64,000 bases of DNA, taken from NCBI GenBank assembly GCA_019722365.1, contig JADFUC010001773.1:124001-188000 (forward strand), in the 5' to 3' direction. Positions 42,376-55,205 of the stretch are shown in pieces. The position numbers were made by a program, and so were the translations under genes. Under the pieces are notes generated by a model. It was not told the origin of the DNA and made no database searches. It saw only the letters and a list, made by a program, of their open reading frames with translations. Positions within the stretch are counted from its first letter, which is position 1, and each line of letters starts with the position of its first letter. The DNA is from Lithospermum erythrorhizon (taxonomy: Eukaryota; Streptophyta; Magnoliopsida; Boraginales; Boraginaceae).

Positions 42376-43617
42376 TCAAAAGAAAGCTCTGCTCCCATAG
42401 AATACTCGGGATCCAGGGGTTTTGGCGGTCTGTGACTGCTGATCTAAACTTGAATTTCCAGAACTGGTTGGTCCATGATCGACATCCAAGGGAAGCTTCA
42501 TTTTTGCCAATGATTCAGTAAACTGTTGCATGCTTTTCATGTACATATCCACGAAGTCCTGTTGTAACATTTTTTGATCTGGCTCAATGTTCACGGACAC
42601 CAAGGGCTTTATGACAGTGGGTTGGGTCCCTGAATCATTACTTGCAGAATCTCCAGCATCTGCATCTTTCCTTTTTGAATTGAAAGATTTTGGGGAGTCA
42701 GAGGAATGAGTGCTCACAGGCGGTGACATGGATGGAATTTGACTTGTTGACACAGTACTCCCTGGGGAGTCAAGTTTGGAAACTTCTGTTACATTAATAT
42801 TGCTTGACGAGAAGTTTTCAAGAAACCGAGCACCTGCTTCAGAACTGATTTTGTTATCATCATCAGAACAGCTGTGGGAGTCCAAGGTGGTGGTTGGTAT
42901 CCCATAATATTCTGAAACCATCTGATGATTCTCATTTACTATTTCTGGATCTGGGAACTCAATCTTCTCAAACTCAGAAGTAACTAAAGCATTTGGCTCT
43001 GCATCGGGCACACGTGTGTCCATGCCAACAGATGCAACTGGAGCTGGAATAACAAAGACTTCAGGGAAAGATCCACTGTAAGAGAGTGACAACTTCACAA
43101 ATCCTGCAGGTGAATGGAATAGATCGGTTGAAGAGAGTGAAAATTCTTTCTCCAACTTCCCGTTGCTGGCGAGCACTTCTGATAGAGGGACCAGAGCGAA
43201 ACCTAGAAGCTGGTCTTCAAGATAATTTTTCACCCTGCTAAGCATCCATAACTCACATTTGAGCGAGGTCTCAACATTACGAACATGGAGCTGAAGAGCG
43301 TCATTGAAGACAGGACTTTGTCCACCGCCATTAATGGTCTTGGTAGACACTGCATTTTCTGGGTCACTCGTAAGGCAAATCTTAGCGTAAACATCTTGTT
43401 TATGATATATGCAGATGTTATGAATGCCCATTGCCTGGTGTACGAACACATCCAAAACACCAATAAAGTCCTCTAAATTACTCAACGAAGCTTCATTTTT
43501 TTGGACACCATTTCCCCCAGACAGGCTACCACCATTCTCTACAAAATGGTGACTGTTCTGCTTCTCAAAGCCACCAGATCCCTTGAATGGTGATACAACA
43601 GATTGAGGAGAATCCAT
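42376..43617 (-). CDS. C2-domain protein (At5g55530-like)
   Basis: One coding exon of 413 residues, starting at the ATG at 43615-43617 (MDSPQSVVSPF), a start conserved in this family. The frame extends upstream to 43752, but a good acceptor (TTTTGTTCAG, about 43646) lies between, so the extra 45 codons are intron. A C2 domain occupies about residues 50-190 (DFIGVLDVFVHQAMGIHNIC, QDVYAKICLTSD, QSPVFNDALQLHV, KCELWMLSR). C2 domains bind phospholipids, often with calcium. The remaining half is Ser/Pro/Asp-rich and probably disordered, apart from a conserved short segment near the end (MYMKSMQQFTESLAKMKLPL) that may be an amphipathic helix. A membrane-associated adaptor role is plausible but unproven. 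Confidence 0.88.
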   Translation of the reverse strand: MDSPQSVVSPFKGSGGFEKQNSHHFVENGGSLSGGNGVQKNEASLSNLEDFIGVLDVFVHQAMGIHNICIYHKQDVYAKICLTSDPENAVSTKTINGGGQSPVFNDALQLHVRNVETSLKCELWMLSRVKNYLEDQLLGFALVPLSEVLASNGKLEKEFSLSSTDLFHSPAGFVKLSLSYSGSFPEVFVIPAPVASVGMDTRVPDAEPNALVTSEFEKIEFPDPEIVNENHQMVSEYYGIPTTTLDSHSCSDDDNKISSEAGARFLENFSSSNINVTEVSKLDSPGSTVSTSQIPSMSPPVSTHSSDSPKSFNSKRKDADAGDSASNDSGTQPTVIKPLVSVNIEPDQKMLQQDFVDMYMKSMQQFTESLAKMKLPLDVDHGPTSSGNSSLDQQSQTAKTPGSRVFYGSRAFF

Positions 43618-45440
43618 ATGAATAGTCAGACCGACAGAAAAAGACCTGAACAAAAAGATTGGCATACTTAGTTTCCAGAAATATATGACAATTAGAAGTT
43701 TAGAACCCCAGCAACAAGCTGATAAGTTGGGAATCCAATCATAGCAATACATACATTACAAGAAGTTCTAAAATAAATCCGATTGCTGAGGGGCTATAAC
43801 AGGAAACGCAAGATAAAATCTGCATATATGGACAAATAGGATCGAAATCAATCTCAGACGAAGGGGGATCAAGTAGTACATATAAACATTATTCCAAAAT
43901 GAGGTACTTATAAATTAACAAATGCTTAACCTGGACATCTCCAAAGTCTACTTCATTTATTCTGTAAGGTCACTGAGGCCATCCATTGTCAAAATCACTT
44001 ATCTCAATATAGCTCAAAACAAATGCTTAACCTGGACATCTCCGAAATGGCGAAATCTACTACCTTTATTCTTTAAGGTCACAATTCAAAAGACCATCCA
44101 ATGACTACAATGGCTTAACTCAATATAGCTCAATTTTGGCATCCAACTTTATATGATTGATACCCTTTGCTGAAAATTGAAATTTACAACTAGACAAAAC
44201 TTCTGAATGTAGAGCAATGACAATTGACAAACAGATTAAAAGTTCATCACATAGATAAAGAACAAATGTAGGGTAATTAAGAAGGAATTTTTTATAGACT
44301 CATATCACTTCATTCCACTGCTAATATCTAAGGATAAAAATCAAGAATTTAGTCAGATATTATATCATGATCAATAAAAAACTGATACCTGATAGGAGAA
44401 AACAAAGCAGTTGCAAAAACTATGCAATCATGTAGTACTCGGCAATGGATCCCTTTAAAGATAACAATAAAGCCTCAGATCACAAAACACAAAAAAAATA
44501 TCAAAGAAAAATAAGACAAAAAGACAAGTACAAGAACCAAGGAAATTGACCAGTTACCAACAAAACAACTCACCTTCATGAGGAGTATACAACAAAATAA
44601 ATTAAAAATCAATTCCTTTTACACTGCTCAAGAACAAAGCATACCAAAGAACCATACACACCACAAAAATAAAGTAACATAAGAAAAAGGAAAAAATAAA
44701 AAAAAGCCATATGATTACATGGGTCAGTCCATTATTGTTCACCTTTAGTTAAAAGTCAAAATGCTTTTATTTTTGTGATGCTAATTGCTTGCATGCAATG
44801 CTTCATTAGTTGAAGATTTGTTGTAAACCATCTTCAGTAACTCAAAACATGTTCATGCACAATAAAATTATGGAATTATTATGGTGCAAATTATCTACTA
44901 AGGTGTTAGTGTATGCTCAGTGGCTTCTAGTGCATGTGTTACATTATTATTTATTACAGGAAAGACGATAGATTAATATATTTGGAACACTTTGTACATT
45001 TCTTTTTGGTTTAGTGGAATTTTGGGTTCTTGTACTTCATACTTGCACTAGTTAGTGCAATTTTACACTTGTTGTTTAATTATTGGTGAATAGGTGATAG
45101 TGCACTATAGAGCTTGCAAACGTATACTTTTTGAGGGTCATCAATGATTATGTCGGTTATGTTAGGGAATGAGATATTTTCAATTACTACCCGTTAAATG
45201 ACGAATAACATAAATCTAATTTGTATATTAAAATTAATTACAATGTTGTTATAACTATATCATTTAAAGTATCCAAAGAAATCATAATCAACAAAATATT
45301 GGCAACATAAAAATATCTTCAAAAATTGCACAATTCATAGTTTGAGGTGCATCTTAATTTATAAGTATCTAACAAAATATTAGCACCAGAAAGTAGCTGA
45401 ATACAAAATATAGAAGTCTATCTTTTTAAACAAACACATT
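43618..45440. other. 5' leader region of the C2 gene and intergenic DNA
   Basis: Contains at least one 5'-UTR intron of the C2 gene on the minus strand. Donor-like sites include CTATCAG|GTATCAG (about 44390) and GAAG|GTGAGTTG (about 44573). The intron carries a tandem duplication at 43919-44133. Left of the RPA-like pseudogene, a perfect 12-bp palindrome ATAGTGCACTAT lies at about 45098. Confidence 0.45.
43919..44133 (-). repeat. Tandem duplication in the C2 leader intron
   Basis: Two units of about 100-115 bp, each starting ACAAATGCTTAACCTGGACA and ending CTCAATATAGCTCAA. The second has small insertions. Confidence 0.8.
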
Positions 45441-45444
45441 CATG

Positions 45445-46896
45445 TGTCTGCTTCGTTCCTATCATCATAAGATGCTTCTTTGTTATCCTCCATGAGCAAC
45501 TTCTTCTTTGCATAGGCATCTATATAACAATTTGTAAGAATCAGTATAGTAAATTTACTTGTAAATGTTTCAATAGTTGGTGATTGTATAAAGCAGTCTT
45601 AACCATACCTGCATTCAATGTGATTTTGCTCATTCGACGCTTCAGTGGGGACAATGGGCAGTGTGAAGACTCCGTTGATTTGCCCTTTCCTGTAGTATCT
45701 TCAGTGTCGATGGTCAACATAGAAGAATCATTGTGTGTTTCAGATTGGCCATGATTTAGTTACAACTTCTCAAAATATAGATGGTTTATGTTTAGAAGTA
45801 CCAAGTTTGTTATGCTTGATATGTTAGAATCATCCATTGCTAACACTTTGATTCCATTGGTGTGATCAGTTACCGTCATTACGACCAATACGATTTTATA
45901 ACAGAATTTTTTCAGGTTAGTTGTAATGTGATTCTGAAGTATATTAGTACATATCAAGATGTTGTCACCACTTCTTTGGCGCAGCGACAAGTATATTTAT
46001 ATGCCTTCTTCGGGCTTAAGACTCTGATTGAATTCGCTAGCCATACATCCAACGGTAATTTTTGGTCTTCGTATGATATTTGGAGGAAGCCTCTGACCCA
46101 ATAATCACCACTCTGTAGTACATTGCATCAAATTAAGTGTTATTTGCACAATTTTTGTAATTTGGAGTATTTACAATGTCATAGATATCTTTGAGATGTT
46201 CTCAAGTTCAGCTACTGTAAGTGTTGGTGTTTCACCTTTGTCAATTTCCTCTTTAGATATGGCTATGAATTGATCAATAAGAATTGCTTGTATATCAGGA
46301 TTTATTCTTGGAGTCTATCCTGCTTTTTATTACAATAAGATTCTACGTTATATACGAGCAAGACATTATTTGTATATAATGCCTACGCTGACAAGCACTT
46401 AAAAAACAAGCACAAGATTTTAAATCTACAAAGAACCGAATCGAAGGATCGATAAGAAAAGCATTTGGCAACTATTTTTGGCAGAGAGTGAAGTTCCTAT
46501 ACAATACACACCATATCAATAACCATAGTGATAAATTAAAAATGGACTTATAAATCTGAAAGAAGTTGATATAGTTATAATTGTGTTGGCCTTAATTATC
46601 TTGGTATGTCGCTATACTTAACCGCTTTGCTATTACAACTGAATGTGCTCTAGCGGCTTCCATCAAGTTTGGTCCTTGAAGCAATGTCATCTCTTACAAG
46701 AGGCTAACACGTATAGGTATCTTCCTACATTCAGGATGTAAATATTAGAAATCATATGGATATGTAAGCAAGAGTAAATTTAATTGTAATAACTTACTCT
46801 TTATTTATGAAAGTGAAACGTTGGAGAGTCTTTGGTCCATCTCATGTGTTAACACTCGCTGGGTCTTCGAAATTCAGAACTACACCCATGATATCT
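45445..46896 (-). pseudogene. Broken RPA1-like (replication protein A 70 kDa) gene
   Basis: Read on the minus strand from right to left, scattered segments follow the order of an RPA1-like single-strand DNA-binding protein. At 46798-46896: DIMGVVLNFEDPASVNT, stop, DGPKTLQRFTFINKE. At about 46605-46735: RKIPIRVSLL, stop, then EMTLLQGPNLMEAARAH and VVIAKRLSIATYQ. At about 46176-46316: TPRINPDIQAILIDQF and so on. At about 45985-46120: YWVRGFLQISYEDQKL, then CRCAKE, where the zinc-ribbon cysteines are partly lost through a frameshift. At 45760-45960: KIVLVVMTVTDHTNGIKVLA. At 45445-45720: PLSPLKRRMSKITLNA, an intron, then AYAKKKLLMED to a stop. Intron-like gaps remain, so it is not a processed copy. 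Such genes occur both as host paralogues and as Helitron cargo. In-frame stops and frameshifts show that it is dead. Confidence 0.8.
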
Positions 46897-49461
46897 GTTT
46901 ATAAAATAATAAATTTTCTTTAATTAGTGATGACATGAGATAACCCTGTGGATGAATAACTTTGTGGAACACTTTATTAATATATGTATATATATACATC
47001 TATAAGATAGAAGGCTACCAAATCTCAAGGTTGGAAGTCAAGGTCGAACACTGCGAACTGCTCTCGTTAAAATCTTCAGATCGCTCTCTTCCTTATCTCT
47101 TTACTTTCAAGTCTTTTCTCTATTCATTTGATTATATATTTATTGTTTAACTCTTGACTAATCATTCTCAGACGGGTATTGCTTAATCTAATTAAGTTTA
47201 ATCCACTTAGTTTATTATTTCCGCTAATTCGACAAACCAAAGTTTTAAACTTTAAAACGAAAAACCTTATTCCCCTCTAAGGTTATATTTATACTAACAA
47301 TCACATGTTATACCGATAGATCTAAACGCAAAGTGGTTATTATAAGTCCAAATCATGTTCTGAAACTCCTTCGATTTTGCGTCCGTGCCACTGATGAGAG
47401 AGACCAGATAAGACGAAAGAATTGGTCTATAGTTGAATAGTATAATATCGACTATATACTATTAATGTATTTAGTAAATAATCCAGAAAGCTTACCAACC
47501 TGAATAGTAATTTCGGCATATATTTTTCCTAGGATCTTTATCCATGGTGTACCATAACAATAGATTGAACTCACTTGAATGGAACTTCTTATCATTAATT
47601 CTTGATATAAAGCGAAAAGTAACTATAAAAATAGAGTTATACATCAAATATAAGTAACTAAAGCAAATGAAACGAGCCGATCGAATAAGAAACAGAAAGG
47701 AAATTACAAAAACAAGATCTAAAACAAACTCACTTACTTGCAGGTTCAATATATGCGCAGATAGCATAAATATAAGTTTATACATGAGACATAATTAACT
47801 AAAGCAAAAGATGCCAATCAGTCAAAAAAGGAAGCTATTAGTAAACAAAAGATCAAATACTCTCATATAGATATTGCCAGTAAACAATTTCTTTGATCTA
47901 TATAAAGTCACTTACCTCATTAAAAAATACTATATATAATTTAGTTCATAACAGAACCTAGTCGAGCCATTTCAACGGCTCGAATTCTATGAATATCACT
48001 TAGCAAGGCTCGGCTTTACGTTTTGTCCTTCGAGCAGAACATCGAATCGAATTATTTCAACCTAACTGCGCCATTTACAGCCTCCCACTGCAATTACCCT
48101 TGTGATTAAGACTTAGGAGATTGGAAAAGATTGAAATTTGAGATAATCCAACCTCGGAAGTCGCACCATAGTAATCAGTGTTTTGGATAGTAATATACAT
48201 GCAAATGTCATTTCTTCAATTCGTTGAAATTGAATCAAACATAATTTTTATTTATTTAAACCTCGAGCTGAATTTTCGAGTTTGAATATGTAAATCGGAT
48301 CAAATATATTAATATACTGATTATCAACTTATTGGCCCAACACGAATAGTTCCGAATTTTGATTAGCAACAAATGCCTAGGTTCTGTAATGTGTAATTGT
48401 GTATTACAAAGCCCAAGAGCTCAAACTGGTAGGTTTAAAAACATTTTGGTGATAGATTCTTCATCATTAGCTATCCCCAAATTTTGGTGCAAGGATTTAC
48501 CTAGACAGAATTAATTGATAAATCAAGCAATATCTTAATTATATAATATATTCACCGTCTTCAAATTAATTTAAATGTTTATTTCCATATATAATCCATT
48601 AAATATAGCAATTACTCACAAAGTCATTTTCAAGCTAAAATCATGCTACTGACATTAATGATGCTAACTCCTTGTTGAATAATAAGAAAAAAAAAGTTGG
48701 GATATGATCCATATTCTTCGTCCCAGATTTGAGAGCTTAATTCTAGGGGGATTAGGAATTTATTAAGCTTTTTCTAGCTAAAAATAAATTGTCTTGTCAT
48801 TATTCTGAAAGGATTCTTGATATTAAATCATATTGAAAGTAATATTTGGATACTTATACCGATTTGATATTCATAATTATATTCACTCAACTTGAACACT
48901 ATTTTTTCTTCATAAGTGTGTCCTATCATTTTTTTTCTATATGTATTTTGAGTTCCAAATCAAGAAGGTCAAAGAATTAAAAAATGTTAATGCCTACAAA
49001 GACATCGTAACAGTGCAAGATTAATTTTTTTCTATTACTTCATTTGATAACAAAAGATTAAGAACTATTAAAAATTTAATAGATAACACAAGTAAAATAT
49101 GATAATAAGATGCAAATGAAGCCATTACATCAATAAGAAAATACTAATAACAATTCCAATACATGGATAACAAGAACAAATTCATATGTTAAGGTAGTAG
49201 GATCCTTTAGGCATTATATAGCTATAAAAACCTAGCTAATAACTCCTAACACGATCCAATTAGATGCATGCCATATACTAATAGAAATGGCTACACCAAT
49301 ACTAACCCTAACTACACTATTAAATATAGTAAAAGTAGTAGACAATTAACTTAAATGAGACACCCCCTCAAGCTACATTGAAAATTAGTAGTCATGAGTG
49401 GCCATAATCCAAGGTTCTTACTTCTTACTATGCAACATTATTAGCACCATTTATAATTTTT
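46897..49461. other. AT-rich intergenic region
   Basis: May contain the decayed 5' part of the RPA1-like gene, but I could not follow it past about 46900. Short AT microsatellite at about 46981-46998. The minus-strand open frame at 47492-47785 shows no coding character I can defend. Confidence 0.4.
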
Positions 49462-50552
49462 TCACATAATTGTGCAACATTTCATAGGCTCGTCTTGTTC
49501 ACTCTTTTGCCGGAGGGGACAAGGGAGGTCGTCGAGGTGGCTACTTCCTCCATAGCCGCCTTGGTAATAGCTGTTTCCGCCATATCCATTATCGTAGAAT
49601 CCTCCGCCGCCGCCGTAAACACCAATAGACCCATAACCATATTGGCTACTATTAGTGATTGAGTAATGCTGGTTAATAGGCAAAAACAAATTGCTTGAAC
49701 ATTCTCCAAATTGCCACCATAGTACTTCTGCAGTCTTGCCTGCTTTCGCAATAAATTTGAGCAATTTTGTTGGATCGACTTTACCAGAAACAATAATCTT
49801 TCCATTTCCAATCATTTTGAAATTGTATACTCCTGAAATTGGAATCATAAGACACATCAAGAACATATTAATTGTTTTGAACATAATCTATTATGCTAAG
49901 AAATCAAAATACCTTAACCAATATAAAGAAATGGAAAATACCACCCATCTTTTATGTTTGTTATTGTGCTACTAACATTTTTAATCTGGTAGATAATAAA
50001 CTACGTAAAAGGTGATAATAATATGCAAAATTTCTCCAAAATAAATTCAAGTGGTGGTGCATCAATAATGTAATGGCAAAATATCCATTGCAACATTATG
50101 TGATAATAGATTAATAGATCTTATCATATGTTTCAAAACATGTGATAAACTTTACAATATATATTTTCTGATCTGTAAGTATAATATTCCGTAATAAAAC
50201 AACCAAAAACCAAAATAAATAGAAATGTAAAGTCAAAATCTTAATGAAAAAATAGGACGTTGCTACATATATACCATTCATGTTACTCAAGACTTTAATC
50301 ATTGTTTTTTCCCATCCAGTTCCATCAACCTTCAAAACACATGTCTGCAATAAATTCAAGAATTATTAATCAAAAAATCAACCTATATATATATATATAC
50401 AAGAATAGAGATAAAAAAGTACGTAGAAAAATAAAAACAAATAAAACATAGAGAAAATAATTCATTATTATTAATATTACCGTGAAGGATCCGGAGTAGT
50501 TATCTGCTTTCTTCACTTGATTTTGATTACTTCTATTGAACATTGAAGTCAT
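49462..50552 (-). CDS. HIPP-type (HMA-fold, isoprenylated) protein lacking the CxxC metal site
   Basis: Exons on the minus strand: 50552-50481, 50344-50275, 49832-49462. All phases join, giving 170 residues. Residues about 25-90 form one heavy-metal-associated fold: TCVLKVDGTG, then MIKVLSNMNGVYNFKMIG, then IIVSGKVDPTKLLKFIAKAG and KTAEVLW. In typical HIPPs the first loop carries C-x-x-C; here the loop is shorter and reads DGTGWEK with no cysteine, so metal binding there is unlikely. A Gly/Tyr-rich segment follows (YGYGSIGVYGGGGGFYDNGY). The protein ends in CTIM, a CaaX farnesylation signal, which would anchor it to membranes. Related proteins act in metal handling, stress and defence; the role here is open. 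Confidence 0.85.
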
Positions 50553-50670
50553 GATGAATGCTAATAGCTAGATGTTACTATAAATTATTAATTTATAAAT
50601 TCTTTTAAGCGAACGTGATAAGTGTTTAATGGTTAAGATTACAACTACACTTCTTGAGAAAATGAAGGAC

Positions 50671-50680
50671 ATTATATAGA
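50671..50680 (-). promoter_or_regulatory. Candidate TATA box of the HIPP-type gene
   Basis: On the minus strand the sequence reads TCTATATAAT, about 120 bases upstream of the ATG. Position and sequence are typical of a plant core promoter. Confidence 0.45.
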
Positions 50681-51853
50681 GATCGACAACTTTTTATAAA
50701 TGGAAAAAATATTTGAGTTTAAGAAATCAAATTTGGAAAATCTAATAGATTCCAAAACGGTAATCGATTGACTATAAAAAAGGCAAAAATCTGTAGAGAA
50801 TGAAGTAAATTCTAGCGATGAGGAATGGAGTCACTAGGGTGTAGGATATTATCCCTACGTAGTTATGTCAAATTTTTGTAAATACTAACAAAATCTTTTT
50901 TTTGTTTTTAAATAGTATTCATGCAATAATTTTAGTCGATATGAGGAATAGAGTTTTTTTTTTCTAGATTAAACTATGAGGAATAGAGTTATTTAAATAT
51001 GAAAGCATGCATATCATTAACTTAGATAGGCATAAAATTGTCGGTCTCTAAAATATTGCTCTAGATTAAAATATTTCCTTTGGATATATCATTTGCTTTT
51101 GAAATTTATTCTATATTAAAAAATTATTAAAATTAGATAATGCACACTATAACTTATATATATATTACCATTTTAAATTTAAATTATATCAAATTATTAT
51201 CAAATATTTCAACTAAATTAAAATGAAGAATTTATTATAACGATTATATATCACATACATCTCGCAAGGACTTGGGTATCTTCATTTTTGTGCGTAAGCT
51301 AACCTCAAAGGAACACTCAAAATCGTCACCTGTATTGAATTTCTTTGAAATTGAGCATAAATTAAGTGAGTTAATTGTAGAAATAATCCTAATAATATAA
51401 AATTAATCTAAAACAAATCATTCTATTTATGATTTATATATATTTAGATTAACGGCCGCCATCATTGACCAATTAATTATTTCCTTCCTTCCATTGAAAC
51501 AATAAACTTCGAATTGACGCTTAAAGATAACTCAACCGCAAAGCACTCCGAACGCACTAATACCTGGGCCTCTACGCGGCCACGGGCCAAACACGCAAAC
51601 GACACGATTTCAGACAGTTAGCTTTGTAGCCGAAGTTCTCGCCCCCTAACCACCGGCGATATCCCCACGATTTATCCCTAAAAGCAGTGACTGTGGAAAT
51701 GCTACTTAATGGCGCCTATCATATTTTTAATAAACTTCGTGATCTCGCATGTATATAAGAATCTTTTTATTATTATTTTAATCTTGGGTTTTAGAGGATG
51801 CTTTGATTGCTTTCCTTGGATTGGATTTATGAAAGCTTCAGTGTAAAAATTAA
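50681..51853. other. Intergenic region
   Basis: AT-rich except for a distinct GC-richer patch at about 51530-51720 (for example CCTGGGCCTCTACGCGGCCA). I could not match the patch to a protein, RNA or organelle sequence by eye. Confidence 0.4.
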
Positions 51854-54283
51854 TCTATATCTATATCTATATATATATTAAAAGCATTTAGCTGCCTTAA
51901 GTTTGCTGCCTTTTTCAATCCGACTAAAATACCCTTAATGAAGAGCATAATTGTATTTTGCACAATTTTATTTTAATTGAACTAAAGACACAAATACAAT
52001 TCCTATAACATATGTGAATCTACATGTGATTCTACAAGTTAACTACACAACCGCGAACCCAACCCCCTCGCTCAGTCGCCCCCATATTTGCCAACGATAA
52101 ATTACACAATAAACATGACATCGATACGGTTGTCTTAAAAGTTTCTCCCCTTTTTTGATCTGCCTAAAATATCCCTACTTAAATAATTCGATTTGACAAT
52201 TAATGAAGGATATAATTGTATTTTGATATATTCTAATTTAACTAAATTAAAACACTATAAACATTTGCTAAATCCAATAATATAGGATTCAAAAGTTATG
52301 TAGAACCTAAGCTTTTATCCCAAAAAAAAGTTATGTAGAACTACTCTACTAAAACATACATGTATATATCATCTTGGATTCCAACGTTACAACATTATTG
52401 TTTCTTCCCCATGAACACCACCACAGTTACTTACACAACATCCATAAGATAAGAGTTGTGGCGTTGCAAGAGAACTCCAACAGATCACATATAAGTTACA
52501 TGAATAACTTTTGTAGATGAATCTCGCTTGGCGCTCTATGAAAGTTAATTAATGCGTATACGACCCATACCTTTCAATGTGTGTAAAGCTCGATATATGG
52601 TTAAAGGAATCGGGGTCTTCAATTCACTTTGCCTAAAGGTATACCATCATCCTTAAAAAATTATTTTGTTTTATTATCGATCAATTTTAACAAAGTTATA
52701 ATATAAATTGACCCAAAGATCTTTAATGTGAATACAAATTACCATATTAATTAAAAGAAGGTTACACATATTGAATTACTATAAACTTTGGCAAGAAATT
52801 ATTATTTATTAGTTATTTTAATACATTTAAATTATATAATTGAATTTTTTATTTTTTTCATAACTATTATCTTCATAATCTTTATTACATAATTAAAAAG
52901 TCGGTAAACTTACTAATAAAAATAACGTACCTAAATAATTCAATTAATCCATATTTAACTTCATGAGTTCATTAATGATTTGATGTGCAATAAGACACTA
53001 TAACATTTCATATTATTTTGCTTTTTAATTATTCATAATGCTTTAATTTAGATAAAAGAAATATAATATTTAATTTTCAACATTCTTACACAGAGAAATT
53101 TTAAATTAGAAACCATCATGAATACATGATTACTCCTAACTCGTAACGGGGTAATTTGCACCGACTCTATAAAGTTTTTTTATGAGCATCGCACTCGTAA
53201 ACTTAAAGATGATAATACTCCCTTATAAACTTATAAATCAACCACCACAATTCTATCATTGCTAACTAACCGTTAAATATTACTAACGGAATGAGAAAAT
53301 ATATAATTTTACATCAAAATATTCTAAATTTTTATTGTCTCAAGTCATATATTAACGTGAGATATACTAGCATTTAGGTAATAAGTAAATAAAAATTAAA
53401 ATTTTAATTGCTGTGTCTTGATTTTTGGATAATTAAAATTAGAACATATTATTTTATATAACTTTATAAATCCTAAATCATATATATATATCAATTAATT
53501 AATACATTTGACAAATTTTTGTATATGAAAATATTTAGTTTCGAATTAATTTTAGCGTGTATAAACATAAATATCAATAATATATGTTCAACTCAATTAT
53601 TTTGATATACTTCAGACAATATTCGATGAAAATATATATATCGAATTAAACATTTTAGTGCATTTTACTATTAGCAAGAATTTAATTAAAATTAAAATGA
53701 TGAGTATATTTGTATACTTTGATCATTGCTTTTTAACATAAACAATCTTCTTTGGAGATCAAGTGAGTATTTAAGACGTACTAATATAGAGATTATTATG
53801 AGTACTAATCACAAAATTATATGAAAAAAGCTTACGTATTACGCCAATATATATCTCATATAAATGAACGAAGCCGATTATAAATACACGCCAATAGATT
53901 TATTTAAAAACCAAGACTTCAGACAATTAAGAAACTTTATCTAAATTATGATGATTGATTTATAAGTTTATAAAGCAAGATTGGGGGGTTACATTGTTCA
54001 TAAAAACTTTATGGGGGGCAATGGGTAAATTACACGACAAACGGCACTTGTGGAACACATATCTAACATTCGACGTAAAGAAAGTTATTATAAGAAAAGA
54101 CATACCGCTTTAGAGCAATAGTGGAATAAATTTATAACAAATTAAAGCCACGGTAATGTATATACATATTGCAAAAGTTTAAAAATCAATTACATACACT
54201 CACTGTACCAAAAGCGTCCGAAATCAAGGAATCAAATATATAATAAGTACCATCGATAATCTTATAAGGTAGCTGCTAGTAAT

Positions 54284-55205
54284 GGAGTTTTAAAAATTGA
54301 CTATTGAGAAATAAAATCGAATAACCCGATGGAAAGTAGTATTTGGGCATCTTTTCATAAGTTTTGAATTTTGTCGTCGAAGTTTAAATATTTGATTATT
54401 AAAAATGAAAATCGCAAGATCTTTAGATGGATTTAGTATGTTGTCTTCATAACTTTTGAATTTTGATAATTGATTTTTGAAAATTGACTATCGAGAAATA
54501 AACTCCAATAACCTTTAGATCAATATATTTAGTACTCATAATTTTTAAAATTTTGTTGGTTGAGTTTGTTTTTAATTATTAAAAATAAATTGTACGTGTC
54601 TTTTAGAGATGGATTAACATGTAGAATCATAAGTTTTAAAATTTGATGGTTGAGAAATGTTATTGGTTTTTAGTTATAATTTTTTCAAATAAGAGAGTCA
54701 AGAGTTGAATATATAAAATATCTTAGATTTATCATAATATCTTAGTATTTTTATATGAAGTTCTAATATTTTGTAGCTTCGAAGTTAATCAGCGATTGAA
54801 TTCATTAACATACTTTGACAATTCAATTAACTGTGACATAACAAACAATTATACATTATACAATAATGTTAGAGTTGAATATTTAAAAAGTCAACTATTG
54901 AACTATATTTCGTGAGATGGATATAGTATGTCATATTCACAAGTTTTGAGTTTTGGTTGTGTTGAGTTTTTAAATAATTTTGACTATTGAAAAATATAAT
55001 CCAAATAACCTTGAGACGAAAAGTAGAAAGATTTAAAGTACATATAATTTTTGAATTTTGTTGGTTGAGTTTTAATTAATTTTTATTATTAAAAATGAAA
55101 TTTGCATGATCTTTTAGAAATGGATTTAATATGTAGTATTCATAAGTTTTGAATTTGATGGTTGAGAAATTTTATTGGGTATTTAGTTAGAATTTTTTAA
55201 ATAAT
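54284..55205 (+). repeat. Degenerate array of a roughly 200-bp unit
   Basis: A segment of the form AGATGGATTTAGTATGT, followed by TCATAAGTTTTGAATTTTG and GGTTGAG, recurs at about 54420, 54605, 54915 and 55115. A second segment, GACTATTGAGAAATAAA, recurs out of step with it. Copies are heavily diverged and unevenly spaced. Confidence 0.65.

Noticed and set aside
43618..43752. 45-codon N-terminal extension of the C2 protein
   Set aside because: A strong splice acceptor lies between it and the family-conserved MDSPQSVV start, and the extension is hydrophobic intron-like sequence.
45090..45115. Perfect palindrome ATAGTGCACTAT considered as a Helitron 3' hairpin for the RPA1-like gene
   Set aside because: No CTRR end at the right distance on the minus strand and no partner 5' end found.
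47492..47785. Minus-strand frame of 97 codons considered as the 5' end of the RPA1-like gene
   Set aside because: Its composition is hydrophobic and AT-driven, and it does not resemble any RPA domain.
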